The notes: generated from the sequence alone by a model not told the origin. 64,000 bases of DNA from Takakia lepidozioides (GCA_030704615.1 CM060731.1:12276001-12340000), one strand, 5' to 3'. Counted from the stretch's first letter, positions 24,235-34,707 are shown. A program made the numbers and translations.

Positions 24235-24850
24235 ATAAGCTCAAGAGGCGCGACACTGTCTATCACAGCTTACCACGGCGCAACACAACCTATCACAGCC
24301 CAGCACGGCGCAACACAGCCTATTAAAATCCCTCCAATTTCTTGATCCTGCTTCTGGCTTATGATTGGCTGTAACCGTTGTGACTGGATTTTAGATTTAA
24401 TTTTCTTTAGTGGACTTTCCCTGCTGGACTGTCCACTAGGATAACACATGTGACAAGAATTTCGCTTTTCTGTACTTGCCGTTTGTTCCGTTGCCCTTTT
24501 TTCGTATTCATTAATGGGCCCGCCATTCATCCGAATTGACGTGTTAAGTAGGTACTTTGATGGCCACTCTTGTCCTCTTTCTTGATGACACCTGTTCTTG
24601 CACTTCCTTCTCAGCTGTGTGTCGCGCCCTGACTTCCACGTGTCCATTTCTAAACTGGCTTCCGTCCTTTCTTCCGCCGGCCATTTCCCTGAAGTTATCC
24701 TGCGTCCACCTGTCACTGATTCTATGGATTGTGTAACCCTAGTAGGCTGTGTTGAGCTGGGACAGGCTGTGTCATACTGTGGTACGCTGTGATAGGCTGT
24801 GACACGCTGTGGTAGGTTGTGATAGGCTGTGTTGCGCCGTGCTCGCCGTC
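24235..24850 (-). mobile_element. Foldback-like repeat (copy 2), about 0.6 kb
   Basis: Both ends carry inverted arrays of the words CACGGCGCAACACAGCC and CTATCACAGC: 24,245-24,325 on the plus strand and 24,725-24,845 in complement. The interior (24,330-24,730) matches 5,200-5,725 in the opposite orientation. Inverted, internally repetitive ends suggest a foldback-type element or an LTR with palindromic ends. It interrupts the 23,153 ORF. I could not define a target duplication. Confidence 0.55.
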
Positions 24851-25810
24851 CTCATTCTCAATGGAAACGTAGAAGGCTGGCGAACCTAGACGGTACCCTT
24901 CTCGAAATGTCGTCTCCTCTCCTCCTCATTTTCTCCTTCCTGCATCATTTTCTCAAGAGTAGGAAGGTCTGCAAAGCCTCCATCCCACGCCCCTGCATAC
25001 ATGACACAACATCAAATAGATGGTGAAACGCAAGAGACAAAAAAGCCTAAGTCCCAACCCGATGTAAAGTTCGGCGGTGTAATCTTAAACCGTTAGATCT
25101 TATACAATCTAGACCGTTAGATCTTAAATAATCTAGACCGTTAGATCCTGTAAAATCGATTCAAAATAATTTCCATCACATGATCTAGCCTTGTACAACC
25201 ATGACCATTGCGTATTTTAATCTCATATATCTTGCGATGCTTGTTAAGCCACGTCCATCCAGGTCCAATTTATTGAACAAATATCAAATCAACACACCGT
25301 ATAGGCGGAGGGATGAACCCATCCATTGGATGAATTCATTAATGTATGTGCCTTTTAAATGACACGTGTAATGATGTAGTCATATATATAGAGTTATGAA
25401 ACAATTTGCAGTAAGGGACTCATAAGTTTACATGCCATGTCATCGATGGATAAACTCATCAAATGGATGAATACATTCATGTATGTACTTTCAAAATGAC
25501 ACGTGTAGGGATGTAGTCGTATAAATAGAGCTGTAAAACCATCTTCAGTCATGGAGTCACAAGATTCCATGAAACGTCGTCCACGTGTAGTCAAAGATAT
25601 CACACTAGTCATAAAACCATCCCTGTCATCATGGTCAAGAATGTTTGACCAATGCTCCCTAACTTTCCGGAGTCATGTAGTGATATCCATTACTACAAAG
25701 TGGTAAAACTATGACTGCAACGCATTTCAGCGCTCTGTAGTCGTACACCTAGTGCCATTTTTATGACTCCGCCAAATCCGTAGTCCTAAAAACGCTGATC
25801 TCTTGTAGTG
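24850..25810. repeat. CACTA right subterminal region with tandem repeats
   Basis: 25,090-25,160 holds about three copies of a 25-base unit built on CCGTTAGATC. 25,305-25,430 and 25,440-25,570 are two diverged copies of a 125-base unit containing ATGACACGTGTA and GATGTAGTC. Short GTAGTCATA-type words continue to the terminus. No gene. Confidence 0.7.
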
Positions 25811-25813
25811 ACC
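25811..25813. repeat. Right target-site duplication (ACC)
   Basis: ACC follows the terminus GTAGTG and repeats the bases at 12,362-12,364. Confidence 0.85.
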
Positions 25814-25933
25814 TCTTTCTCCAAAAAGATGGAGTCATTCTGAAGCTGAAAACGGGTAGCCAAGACATGTTCCAGAACAATTGCAAATCCATTGTCAAGG
25901 ACTTCCTGGGAGAACGGCACTGGTTTGTCGTCA
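25814..25933 (-). pseudogene. Displaced upstream exon of MULE copy A
   Basis: The minus strand reads an open frame (DDKPVPFSQEVLDNGFAIVL..., ending FLEKE) that continues in phase into 12,364 and down once the CACTA element and one ACC are removed. A likely acceptor AG lies at 25,934-25,935. The peptide aligns with copy B (SYAIV, then FKLKPGTIYLEEE), confirming that it belongs to this gene. Further upstream sequence to 26,237, and beyond the 5.7-kb element from 31,903, may hold its first exons, but I could not recognise them. Confidence 0.75.
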
Positions 25934-26229
25934 CTTCAGAGGAAGCCAGCTTCCTTCCTCGCGTACGTTGATACCTTGCTATCGCAAACTTTCAGTGTAA
26001 ATCGGTTTACTGATGTCTCCAGAACATAGTTGAAGAATGAGCAGAGAATATGGCGGAGGAAGCTCAGACGACGACTGTGCATATTCTGTTATTCCTTCCA
26101 GATATGCAGCCGTCCATTTTAATTACTTTTTTTGTGGGCCCTGTGGTCAGAGTATCCCTAGGAGCAATGTCGGCAGCTGTTAAACCGTTAATCAGAATCT
26201 CATCAATAAACACAATAACAAGCCGACTT

Positions 26230-26237
26230 CCTGGAAG
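26230..26237. repeat. Left 8-bp target duplication (CCTGGAAG)
   Basis: Identical to 31,903-31,910. The next base outward differs (T versus C), so an originally 9-bp duplication with one change is possible. Confidence 0.75.
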
Positions 26238-26700
26238 GGGGGCTGCTATTTCATGAGCCATGAGCCATGAGCGGCATGAGCCATGAGCAGAGTTGTAAGT
26301 GTCGTAAAAAACATGAGCAGGAATATTTTCTGGAAATGGGTGTCCGCGGGAATAGGGTTTAGGGTGTCACGGTCATAGGGGGAGAAGGAGCTCCCGATGA
26401 AGGAGGTTCGGCAATGTTTTTTAGAATTACATATTGAAAGGCAATGTTTCGCGAATGGTAGGGTGGTACTCCTCTGTACAATGGGGGCCCATTTCAGCCT
26501 ACCAGCCACTTGCAAAATCCACCCACACTCCCAATCCCAAAGGAAATGAGGAATGATGCATTCTGGGAACGATGGATACAGAATAGAACAAAAAGACGAC
26601 ACTTTGGGGTTTTTATTGATCCACATGAATTGCATTTGAAGCACGTCTACTGTGCTGATTGTGCAAACAAATCTTTAGCCCTGTGCCTTCTGAATACAAG

Positions 26701-27437
26701 TCACATTGTCAATGGGACTTCGACTGCTCTGAGAACTAGCTCATGAGTCATCGGGCTCCTCCAGGTAAACTGGATTGTAGCCGTTGTACCACCCCTGTTG
26801 ATGTTCACCACAATGTTGTGCCCTTCAATCATACCACCATCGAATATGGAAAGCTTCACGTTTTCGTCGTCCACACCAATGTGAATGTCCCCATACAATG
26901 GAGAAGAGGAGCGCACTCCTTCAGGAGTATACGTCTCTCCGATGGAGTCCACCCACGTCCACTGGCAGCAGTTCCATCGCAACAGCATAGCAGTGTGCAT
27001 TCTTCTGCATGGGTGCCCGTCGTAGCTGGGAAAATCGGAATCAAGGATGCGCAGGAGCCACGGACTCCTCAGACCAAGATCGTCACCCCGCTCGAAGGCG
27101 TAGTGGCCTGGGATATACTCAAAAGCGGACAATGTTTCCACATTCGAACCAGTATCTTCTGTGTAAACTGTGTATCAGATAACGATGTCTCCCGATGTGG
27201 CCGAATACATTGAATAATCGAAGCCTCCATAAGGGCAGTCGTCCCGGTTCCGGAAGCACGGCATCCTTGCAAAGGAGGACCTGAGGACGTCTTTGATGCC
27301 GATGACAATGACCTTGTGGGCAGCAACGAAGCCCTTAGATTTTCGAAATGATGAGAAGCGGAAGAGCAGTGCGGGCTCCAACAATGGAGCATCTGGGTCC
27401 CACGTACCCACCAATCATCGTGTAACATGTTCATCAC
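26701..27437 (-). pseudogene. Unrecognised paralogue G1 (divergent pair)
   Basis: The minus strand gives VIGIKDVLRSSFARMPCF, RDDCPYGGFDYSMYSATSGDIVI, a stop (TGA, near 27,178), then after the same frame LSAFEYIPGHYAFERGDD, the WNCCQW box, YGDIHIG and LSIFDGGMIEGHNIVV, ending at 26,701. It aligns throughout with G2 at 27,699-28,352 on the other strand. G2 has Trp where G1 has the stop, so G1 is likely inactivated by a TGG-to-TGA change. The protein has about 240 residues, is rich in aromatic residues and looks like a compact beta-rich fold. I do not recognise the family. Confidence 0.55.
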
Positions 27438-27698
27438 GCCAGCGGTGGATGAACCGATACCTCTTTCTCATCCACGGGGTATAGTTTGAAATCTGTCACC
27501 GAAGTCCATCCCCCGGATGGAAATTCGGCGCCGCATTTACATCAAAGGGGGGATGGACTTCGTCGTCTCGAGTGGCTATAGGCCCTCCTGGCACTGACTG
27601 CCCATAGTTTGCATGGCAGGGAAGGAAACTGAAACGGCTACATTCATGGAGCAGCCAATCTTCATCCGTGCAGGTTCCTGTAGGGGGGAAAATTAAAT

Positions 27699-28352
27699 GT
27701 GCCCTGGAGTGTTTGTGAGGAATTGCAGCGTTTGCTTGAACTTCTTCTAGCCACCGCGCTGCTCTTTTTCAAGGATGTCGTGCCGTCGAATCCTGCTGAC
27801 TGCCCTTATCATGGCCACGATTATGCTATGTTCAAACCAGAATCAGGAGACATCATTGTTTGGCTCTCTGTTTTCACAGACGCTTCTGGAATCAAGCAGG
27901 AGTCTTTGCACGCAATGGAGTATTTGGAGGGCTATTACCGCTTTGAGCGAGGTGAGGGCGAGGGTCAATGCGGTCCGTGGGTCATGAAAATTGTTGACCT
28001 CGATATACCAAGGTGGAATGGGATGCCGGACAGATCACACACGGCCTCACTTTGGCGCTCGAACTGTTGCCAGTGGACCAGGGAGGGTGGCACCGGGGCA
28101 AACTATATTCGTGGAGTTCACTCCACTCTTCCAGTGTATGGAGACATTCGGCTGAGTTGCGAAGACGAATCGCACGGGCACATGAGGCCCATAGTGACCT
28201 TGTCAATGTATGATGGTGGTATGATTGATGGGCATGACATTGTTGTCAGCTCCACCAAGGGCACCAGATCGACCGCATTGCAGTTTACCTCGAGGTGCCG
28301 CATCAGTAATGAGCTTGTTTTGAGGGCTATCGAAGTTCCGTCGACTTGGTGA
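27699..28352 (+). CDS. Unrecognised protein G2 (divergent pair)
   Basis: An intact frame runs from 27,699 (or the in-frame ATG in VYGD-type context further in; the start is uncertain) to a TGA at 28,350-28,352. Shared landmarks with G1 are DCPYHGHDYAMFKPESGDIIVW, MEYLEGYYRFERGE, the SNCCQW box, LPVYGDIRLSCEDE, LSMYDGGMIDGHDIVV and ELVLRAIEVP. Two Cys in NCCQW and one in DCPY are conserved. There is no signal peptide or membrane segment. Divergent genes with about 260 bases between them, including one palindrome copy near 27,520, lie in the 5.7-kb transposon, so G2 may be transposon cargo or an accessory transposition protein. Function unknown. Confidence 0.55.
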   Translation: MPWSVCEELQRLLELLLATALLFFKDVVPSNPADCPYHGHDYAMFKPESGDIIVWLSVFTDASGIKQESLHAMEYLEGYYRFERGEGEGQCGPWVMKIVDLDIPRWNGMPDRSHTASLWRSNCCQWTREGGTGANYIRGVHSTLPVYGDIRLSCEDESHGHMRPIVTLSMYDGGMIDGHDIVVSSTKGTRSTALQFTSRCRISNELVLRAIEVPSTW

Positions 28353-28627
28353 CGCCCATGTAGAAGGAGGAAGGGCTTAGATTTGTCTGGAGTTGCTAAA
28401 TGTGAGACACCGTGTTTGATCAATAAAACAACCCATCGTACCTCACTTCTGTGTGCTTGTGTTTCATTGTGTTCAAGAACTGCCGTAATTGGCCCACTGT
28501 TTACAATTTGTCGTCTCAATTCTACAATGTGTCTGTCCATATGAATATACCAGAGTCAGCGATATCAAAGTCCTGAGGTTAAGGAAATCCATATATGAGT
28601 AAAAGGAAACATGTACATGCCGAAGCT

Positions 28628-29665
28628 CGGAAATTCGGCACCGCATTTCATTTTTCTCCATGCAGCGATTTCTGGCAGCTCCCTTTCCTCCGTTGTCGTC
28701 GTAACGGAAATGTTGTACAACATTTCATTTCCTGACATGGCATTACCATACTTCGAATTGGAAATGCGGCACTGCATTTCCATATTGGACCTTGGATTGT
28801 CCGAGCATGTCCAATCGCTAATGCTTGTCCATGTCCATACTTGAAATGCGGCACCGCATTTCCATGTCCGTCATCGAAATTTCGTACCGGACAATGAAAT
28901 GCGGCACCGCATTTCCGGAGAGCACAATGGAATGCGGTGCCGCATTTCTGTCGAAGGGTCTGGATTTGGACAAACAACGATGTCCGTTCTGGAAATGCGG
29001 CACCGCATTTCCATGTCCGTCATCAAAATTTCGTATTGGACAATGGAATGCGGTGCCGCATTTCCGTCCAACAAGACGGAATGCCCACACGGGTCTGGAA
29101 TTGGACAAACAACGATGTCTGTTTGGCAAATGCGGCGCCGCATTTGCATGTTTGGCAATCGAAAGTTTTTATAGGACAATGTAATGCGGTGCCGCATTTC
29201 CATCAAAGGGTCTGGAATTGGACAAACAACGATGTCCGTTTTGGAAATGCGGCGCCGCATTTCCATGTACGTCATCGATATTTCTTATTGGACAATGGAA
29301 TGCGGTGCCGCATTCCCGTCTAGCATCATGGAATGGGGAGCCGCATTTCCATCGATGGGTCTGCAGTTGGAAAAATGTCCATCTCCAAAATGTAAATGCG
29401 GCACCGCATTTCCAAGTTCGACCTCCGCATGCGGGGTGGCATATCCATTTACCTCCATGGAAGGAGCTGGCAATCGGCAAAACTGCCGTGTCGAAAACGG
29501 AAATGCGGTTCGGCCGAACAGTTTCTGATGTCCAAACCATGAAACGGAAAATTGTTCTTGCCCCGGTTTTGGAAATGCGGTGCCACATTTCCAAAGGAGG
29601 TTTTTGCAGTTGCCACATTTCCGTTCCGACATTGAAATGCGGTGCCGCATTTCCGATTTTGGGAG
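28628..29665. repeat. Palindrome array 2, about 17 units
   Basis: This is the same palindrome as array 1 (core GCGGYRCCGC), with about 17 copies at irregular spacing of 33-75 bases. Several copies lose one A on one arm (GGAATGCGG). Recurring spacers include GGTCTGGAATTGGACAAACA and the segment TCCGTCATCGAAATTTCGTA. Some units are degenerate (28,703, with TGTTGTACAACA; 29,499, with GGTTCGGCCGAAC). That the latter two remain palindromic although their sequence differs suggests that symmetry itself is retained. Confidence 0.93.
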
Positions 29666-29790
29666 GGACTAGGTTTGGACGATGTTGTCATTGAGAAGCA
29701 CATGGGAGAGGGGACATGAAGGACGGGGAGAATTTCCTCTATATACTCTGGAAGAGAATTTAAATGTACAGAGAGTTCATTAAAATTCTA

Positions 29791-30373
29791 TTAATCTTGA
29801 AAATCATCACTATCGTCGTCCTGTCCTTGACTGTCTTGCTCCGCCTCCACCCCGTCATTGCATTTCTCATCTCCAGCGGACTGCTCGTTGGCCAGGCTTT
29901 CGAAAATCCCATCTTCACCTTGCGGAACCGACCATCTCACCTCCGTTGGCTCGTCGTCCTCCCTGTCTGCATCGCTCTCATCCGCTGAATCACATATGAA
30001 CTTTCGCACCCGTCTACCTGTCTCAGCTGTTGCCAACTCTTTCTTTATCCTTTTGTCCTCCCTAGCCCTCTCCAAAATCTGCTCTACTTTATTGGGATTA
30101 TCACATCGTCTAATCAATGTATTTGCGAGTTTAGCTGCATAACTAGGAAGGGAGTAGTCCTTCACCGGGCTCGTCATGAAGTCGGCCCTCGCAAAGAACG
30201 GGACATTCTTCCTGGCAGGAAGTGTAGGCCCTAGATGTTTCAACCCGGATCCTGGAATCCTGCACATAACAATCACCAACAAGACCAATGAGAACCACAG
30301 TCCGGAAATGCGTTTGACAAAAAATCACCCAGAAGGCTTTGCAAACTTACAATGTTTGCACTCACTCGTATTC
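29791..30373 (-). CDS. Acidic nuclear-type protein, C-terminal exons
   Basis: Two exons are visible on the minus strand. The upstream one ends in DSSDSSESEEETVDIDAEE with donor GTGAGT near 30,371. The next starts after TTATGTGCAG near 30,263 with IPGSGLKHLGPTLPARKNV. It continues through a helical segment (SYAAKLANTLIRRCDNPNKVEQILERA) and a very acidic tail ending at 29,791. I do not recognise the family. It overlaps, antisense, the 5' side of the SWIM fragment. It may be transposon cargo; the N-terminus is not found. Confidence 0.4.
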
Positions 30374-30639
30374 CGAGTTCTCCTCGGCATCAATGTCCAC
30401 TGTCTCTTCCTCCGACTCTGACGAATCCGAGGAGTCTTTGGCTTCGATGGGAGCCTTCACATTCCATTGCAGCCCTTCCAGATGGGAGTAAGGTTGAGGC
30501 CGACGCCCTTACCGCCGCAAGATTTCGGATGGTGCAGCGCACTGATGTCCCCAGACAACCATTTCCGCTTCCACTGCCTCCACCACCGACCCCTGTGAGA
30601 GCAAGAACAATGGGACACGACAGCTCTAAGCATCCTACA

Positions 30640-31161
30640 CACCGTTGGGGGAAACCGAAGAGGCGGCGACCTCCCTCAAAAGTGAACGAGACAAAGATGA
30701 GGAATGCACTTTGGATGAACTGTACAATCCAGAGCTCAACAGAAGTGCCCCCACCAGGCTTTGGGCGTGTGTATCAGATGGCCACGGCAGGCTCAGCTGT
30801 TTGCAATGAGGTGTACACCATCACCATTTCAAAATTACCCACCTGCAATTGCACCGACTTCCAGATCATGGTGAACAAGGGGGCATCATACTGCCCTTGC
30901 AAGCATCTGTACTACGTGTACCTAAAGAGACTCCGGTGTAATTCCACAACTCATCACTTCCATACATGCACCAGGGTTGAGCCCCCAAGAGGTGCACACT
31001 CTTCTAAATATGGATCCAGGGGACCAGTGAGCTTGGCTTGTGGTCCCCAACCATGGTACGCCCATCCTTTTCGGAGTTTCAGTTGTAGTAGAACTGTACT
31101 GCTGCAAGTACCTCTAAGTCTGGCCACAGAAAGGTCAGACTTATGTCTTGCCTACCAGTAA
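30640..31161 (+). pseudogene. SWIM-finger fragment of a MULE transposase (copy C)
   Basis: The plus strand encodes STEVPPPGFGRVYQMAT, VYTITISKLPTCNCTDF and CPCKHLYYVYLKRL. This is the C-x-C ... C-x-H pattern of a SWIM zinc finger and aligns with copy A (TEVPDPGYGRVF, CTCPDF, PCKHLYFIFLKRM). After 30,960 the frame slips by one base. Only the C-terminal part of a transposase is present, so it cannot be active. Confidence 0.75.
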
Positions 31162-31902
31162 CCTGTTTTGCTCGAACTAAGATAATACTATGTCATTCAC
31201 TTCTGTTTCTACGTGCTTGTATTTTTGTTTGTTGGAGGGTACCTGTTTTTCTGCTCTCCCAAACTTTGCATTCCTCACTCGACCCCCGACAAAAAATTCG
31301 GCGCCGCATTTCCAAGTAACGTCGTAGGTACTGGTAGATGCGGCCTTCGTCATAGCAAGATAGTCGCACCCAGCCTTCAGGGAGCCGACCGTCGCCAACG
31401 CCAAACTCCCCAGAAATTTCGCACGTGCGAGCCCTAATGCGGCACCGCATTTCCCAGTTGAGTCGCAAATCTTTCCCGCCGAATACCTGAATTGTGAAGT
31501 ACTGCAGACTCTATTGGTTCAATCGCGGCAGAAGGGTCAGCTTCATTCCAATGTTAAGGCATGTAAAACCGCGGAATACTCTATACAGGCGAGTATGCGA
31601 CGTCCTTTTGCCGTGGTATACTGGATTTCTCGTTGCACAGTCAATCATTTCCATGAGCGGATCTAAAAAACCATGAGCGGACTTGTTACTGACGACATAT
31701 CTTCGCCGCATTACAGGATGTGGAACTTCCAAAAACGGCAAGATCAAATAAAAAACTATTATTTTAATACCTGTTTAATCTGCCGCATTTCCAAATTTGG
31801 AGGAGTCCGCTCATGAAATCCGCGTGTCTTAGACTTCGGCTCACCGCTCATGCGGCTCATGGCTCATGGCTCATGGTTTCTGCTCATGAAATAGTAAACC
31901 TC

Positions 31903-31910
31903 CCTGGAAG
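31903..31910. repeat. Right 8-bp target duplication (CCTGGAAG)
   Basis: Matches 26,230-26,237. Confidence 0.75.
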
Positions 31911-32580
31911 CATGCCACAGGATCTGAGGGTGGGATTGCAGATTAAGTAAATGCATCTTTATACTACTACCAATGATCATGCGCACCTGAAAAGTTCAAA
32001 ATGTGAAACGAACGTGGGGTTGACTAACGAGGATGAACATGTATGATATCCCAAAATTTGTCATCAAACTCTCGTTCATTTACATATATTTATCTAAGAC
32101 TGTGCGCCAAGATTTCTGGGATTCGCTGTTATTTTTAAATATTGAAACCGTTCTAATAAAGAACACGCCGTTTATTTTGGGCGACACACGTCAGACATCG
32201 ATAACTATATTGAATACGAACAGCTGTACATTAATTGCTGGCATGTGCACTAATAAGAGAATGACTATGTGTAACGGTCACGCGAGAGGGAATCCGATGC
32301 TTCTAGAGACAAGCCACAACGCACGCAATCCCGCAAGAAATCGGGAGTCACTTCGTTTTTCTACTTTTCGCGCTTTAGAGGGAGAGTGGTAGTCAAGCTG
32401 GAGAGGGTTCCTTCTACAATACGAAAGAGAAGAAAGTCTCTTTATTTTACTTCCCTTAGAGAGAGACGCAGAGCAAGAGAGCAAGTGACGAGGCGTCGTT
32501 TGTTGGAGAACACAGGGCCAAGGTAGCAGGTAAACGCGGAGAGTGATTCACAAGAGTAGACCGAGACTGAGGCAGCGGCT
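31911..32580. other. AT-rich spacer, then a purine-rich leader
   Basis: Nothing coding to 32,380. From 32,390 to 32,580 the plus strand is rich in GA (GAGAGAGACGCAGAGC...), like a plant 5' UTR of the exon that follows. Confidence 0.35.
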
Positions 32581-32791
32581 GTGACACAGTCGGCGATAAC
32601 AGTGCGTTTTGGAAACCAGCCTGTGGATGCAGTGATGACTCGCAGGGAAACTGAAGGAGGTGGAAGTACGGGGAACGCTAAACCGGGAGAAGGTCCAGAA
32701 ACCCTAGAGCAGACAAAAATTCCAGCAGATGTGAGAGGGAAGAGGAAAGCTGCAGAAGGGGATCCAATTTCAAAACCTAAGAAGGCGCCAG
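32581..32791 (+). CDS. Possible first exon of an unrecognised gene
   Basis: An open frame contains a Met at 32,635 (MTRRETEGGG) and leads into basic, Lys/Pro-rich sequence (GKRKAAEGDPISKPKKAP), ending at a good donor (CCA/GTAAGT, 32,791). It is disordered and hydrophilic, possibly with a nuclear localisation signal. No downstream exon can be assigned with confidence. It may be the start of the gene whose remnants lie at 34,102 and 39,339. Confidence 0.3.
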
Positions 32792-34101
32792 TAAGTTTTC
32801 TCTAACTTCCATTTCATTGTTGAAGATCTGCGTAGAGATTGAGTGGAATGTCCCAGAAAGGGATTGTCGCTACCGACCATCACCATGAAACAACGGTGAT
32901 TTGCTTTCTACTCCTCTGTTAAGGGTTTTCCGCACAATGAGTGGGTGACTGACGGTACCGTCATTCACTGTTGTTCAGATCATACAGTCTTTCAAGTAGT
33001 CCTTCCTCTTCCCTTCGTAAGCAGGAACATGTGATTGAAGTCTACTGAATTGCGAGCGTCGTTAACGCCATTCGATTATCCTCATGAGATTTATGTACCT
33101 ATGTGTTTGAAGAGAGAGTGAGGGTCGGCATATTCAGTCATATTGTTTTGCAATGCATTTTCTTTGTTTGAGGTTGAACAGATAGAGAAGTGGAAAGGCG
33201 GTACCGCCAATCAAAGATTTGAAGACCATACTGTAGATTCAGGTAGAGTATAGATTGGAAAGTACTCTCAACATAGACAAGAAACAGTGAATGCTTGCGA
33301 CGTTCATCACAATGGAGTCAATCTGAATAATCTGCACTTACTGTCCGCCCTAAACTATATTGAGTGGAAGTTCAATGTTGATCACCTTGGGTCTCTGCTT
33401 TCCCCTTCGAGGAGTGAAGCATCAGACTTCATTATGTTTCCAATCAGGATCTTTTGCTTTTTGACGGGTCAAGTTGACCCCTTTTGCCGACCGATACTCT
33501 GCAGTATTCTGGTTCCTTCCGTTGGTTCCTAAAAGCTCCTGTTAGATTGCTGCAATTTGATCCTGTGGAATGACTTTGGATGTCTAAAAAACATGACCCT
33601 TTCTTTGGATACACAGTCAAGTTGGGTTACTCTTTGCTACCACAGCCTCCATTGACAGGACGCTCTCGCATAAATGGAGGCACCTTGATGATGGCCCAAC
33701 CTCATGGAAATTTGTTTGGGCTGATGTATGACGAAAAGATTGGGCGGCAAATTAGATCTCTAGATTTTGTGATGCTGATAATCTATCTTCATTTGATATT
33801 GGATGGAACTGTAGAGGCAAATTCCTAGATGACTAGAAAGAGTTAGAGACGGTTGCCAAGTTGTTGGAACGAACTTGCTATAATTGAGGTGTTGTCAAAG
33901 CAATCAATGTCAGTTGGGCAAGCCGTGACCAGAGTGCAAGTGTGTGGAGAGAGAGTGTGTGTGTAGCTTGTAGAAGATAAAAGATATATTTATTCCCTCT
34001 ATGGTAGATTAGCTCTGCAACTCTGTAATGTGATGATTATGAAGGAATAGAAGAAAAGGAGGAAAAAAAGAATATAACGTGTAATCTTTGTTGAAGAATT
34101 A
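32792..34101. other. Region without a supported gene
   Basis: Only short open frames, none with a recognisable motif. A near-palindrome GGCGGTACCGCC sits near 33,197, resembling the core of the array palindromes, and a related CGGTACCG lies near 32,954. Confidence 0.3.
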
Positions 34102-34455
34102 TTGTGGAAGATGGAACGATTTGCAATCAAAGTGATAGATTGTATGGTCTTGTGTGAAATAGTGAGAATGTACATCATTGGTGGAGATGAAAGTTCTATG
34201 CAAGAATTAATTTCTAGACTACTGAAGGATATATCGATTGTGATATTCAAGAGCCTATACTGTAATGATGTAAAATTAGTGCAATTAAAGAGTGTGAGCA
34301 GGGGCAGGTATAAGGAAATATCAACTATATATAGACATTGTCATTGGAGACACAATTCGATACAGATGTGGTACCGTCCCTTTGATGGTTACCCAGAATT
34401 AATGAAGGAGTGGAGTAATAACTTTGGAGGTGGGAAATCTTGTCAAGAAATGTAG
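34102..34455 (+). pseudogene. Unrecognised ORF flanking the copia element, left copy
   Basis: A 117-codon frame with VQLKSVSRGRYKEISTIY and a WRHNSIQMWY stretch. The right flank of the copia element (39,339-39,551) encodes a relative: LQLVSKGWYRELSALY and DYWRQNLVEKWY. The two are similar but not identical, so they are repeats of one family and not two halves of one gene. Possibly retroelement-derived. No function assigned. Confidence 0.4.
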
Positions 34456-34707
34456 ACAGACTTACACGAGTTCTAGGATAGCAAGGAAACACTAGTAATC
34501 AATACAAACTTCGAGCAAACACAGATCGGTTCTTCATGTTAAAACAATGTAAGCACATCTGTGCATACAGACTGCTGCATACTAAAACGATGCCAGCACA
34601 AGAGAGAGTTTCTGCAACAACTAAAGCTACTTGAAAGTTTAGCTATCAAGAAAATAGGTGAATGCCACATGACACGTGGTTTTGGATGAATGTTATAACA
34701 GCCAACA
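34454..34707 (-). repeat. Copia 3' LTR
   Basis: Matches 38,988-39,245 along its whole length with scattered differences. On the minus strand it starts TGTTGGCTGTTATAACATTC, directly after a polypurine tract (34,722-34,708, GATGAGTGGGAG). Confidence 0.9.

Larger units (their letters stand above)
12365..25810. mobile_element. CACTA (EnSpm)-type transposon, 13.4 kb
   Basis: The termini are inverted repeats starting CACTACAA: left CACTACAACAGATGAGCG at 12,365, right (complement) CACTACAAGAGATCAGCG ending at 25,810, both continuing into TTTTTA. Both sides carry the duplication ACC. Removing the element and one ACC rejoins an open reading frame of the MULE gene in phase (FLEKE | VYDLKGK), which independently proves the boundaries. 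Subterminal regions hold repeated ATGACTACA/GTAGTCAT words, as expected for this superfamily. I see no Transposase_21 (TNPD-like) gene inside, so it looks non-autonomous, filled with captured and nested sequence. Confidence 0.88.
26238..31902. mobile_element. 5.7-kb DNA transposon with 21-bp terminal inverted repeats
   Basis: Both ends carry inverted repeats that agree at 17 of 21 positions and share the 13-mer CTATTTCATGAGC. Just inside, short tandem CATGAGC units occur at both ends (26,254-26,290 and 31,840-31,890). Flanking 8-bp duplications CCTGGAAG define the insertion. An 8-9 bp duplication and termini starting GGG/GAG would suit a Mutator-like or hAT-like element. A SWIM-finger fragment inside favours Mutator-like. 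No complete transposase is present. It lies in the 5' region of MULE copy A. Confidence 0.78.

Noticed and set aside
26064-26261. RT-like box VIVFIDEILI on the minus strand
   Set aside because: It resembles the YIDD region of gypsy RT, but Glu replaces the second Asp and no other RT motif lies nearby. It is probably chance or part of the MULE copy A leader.
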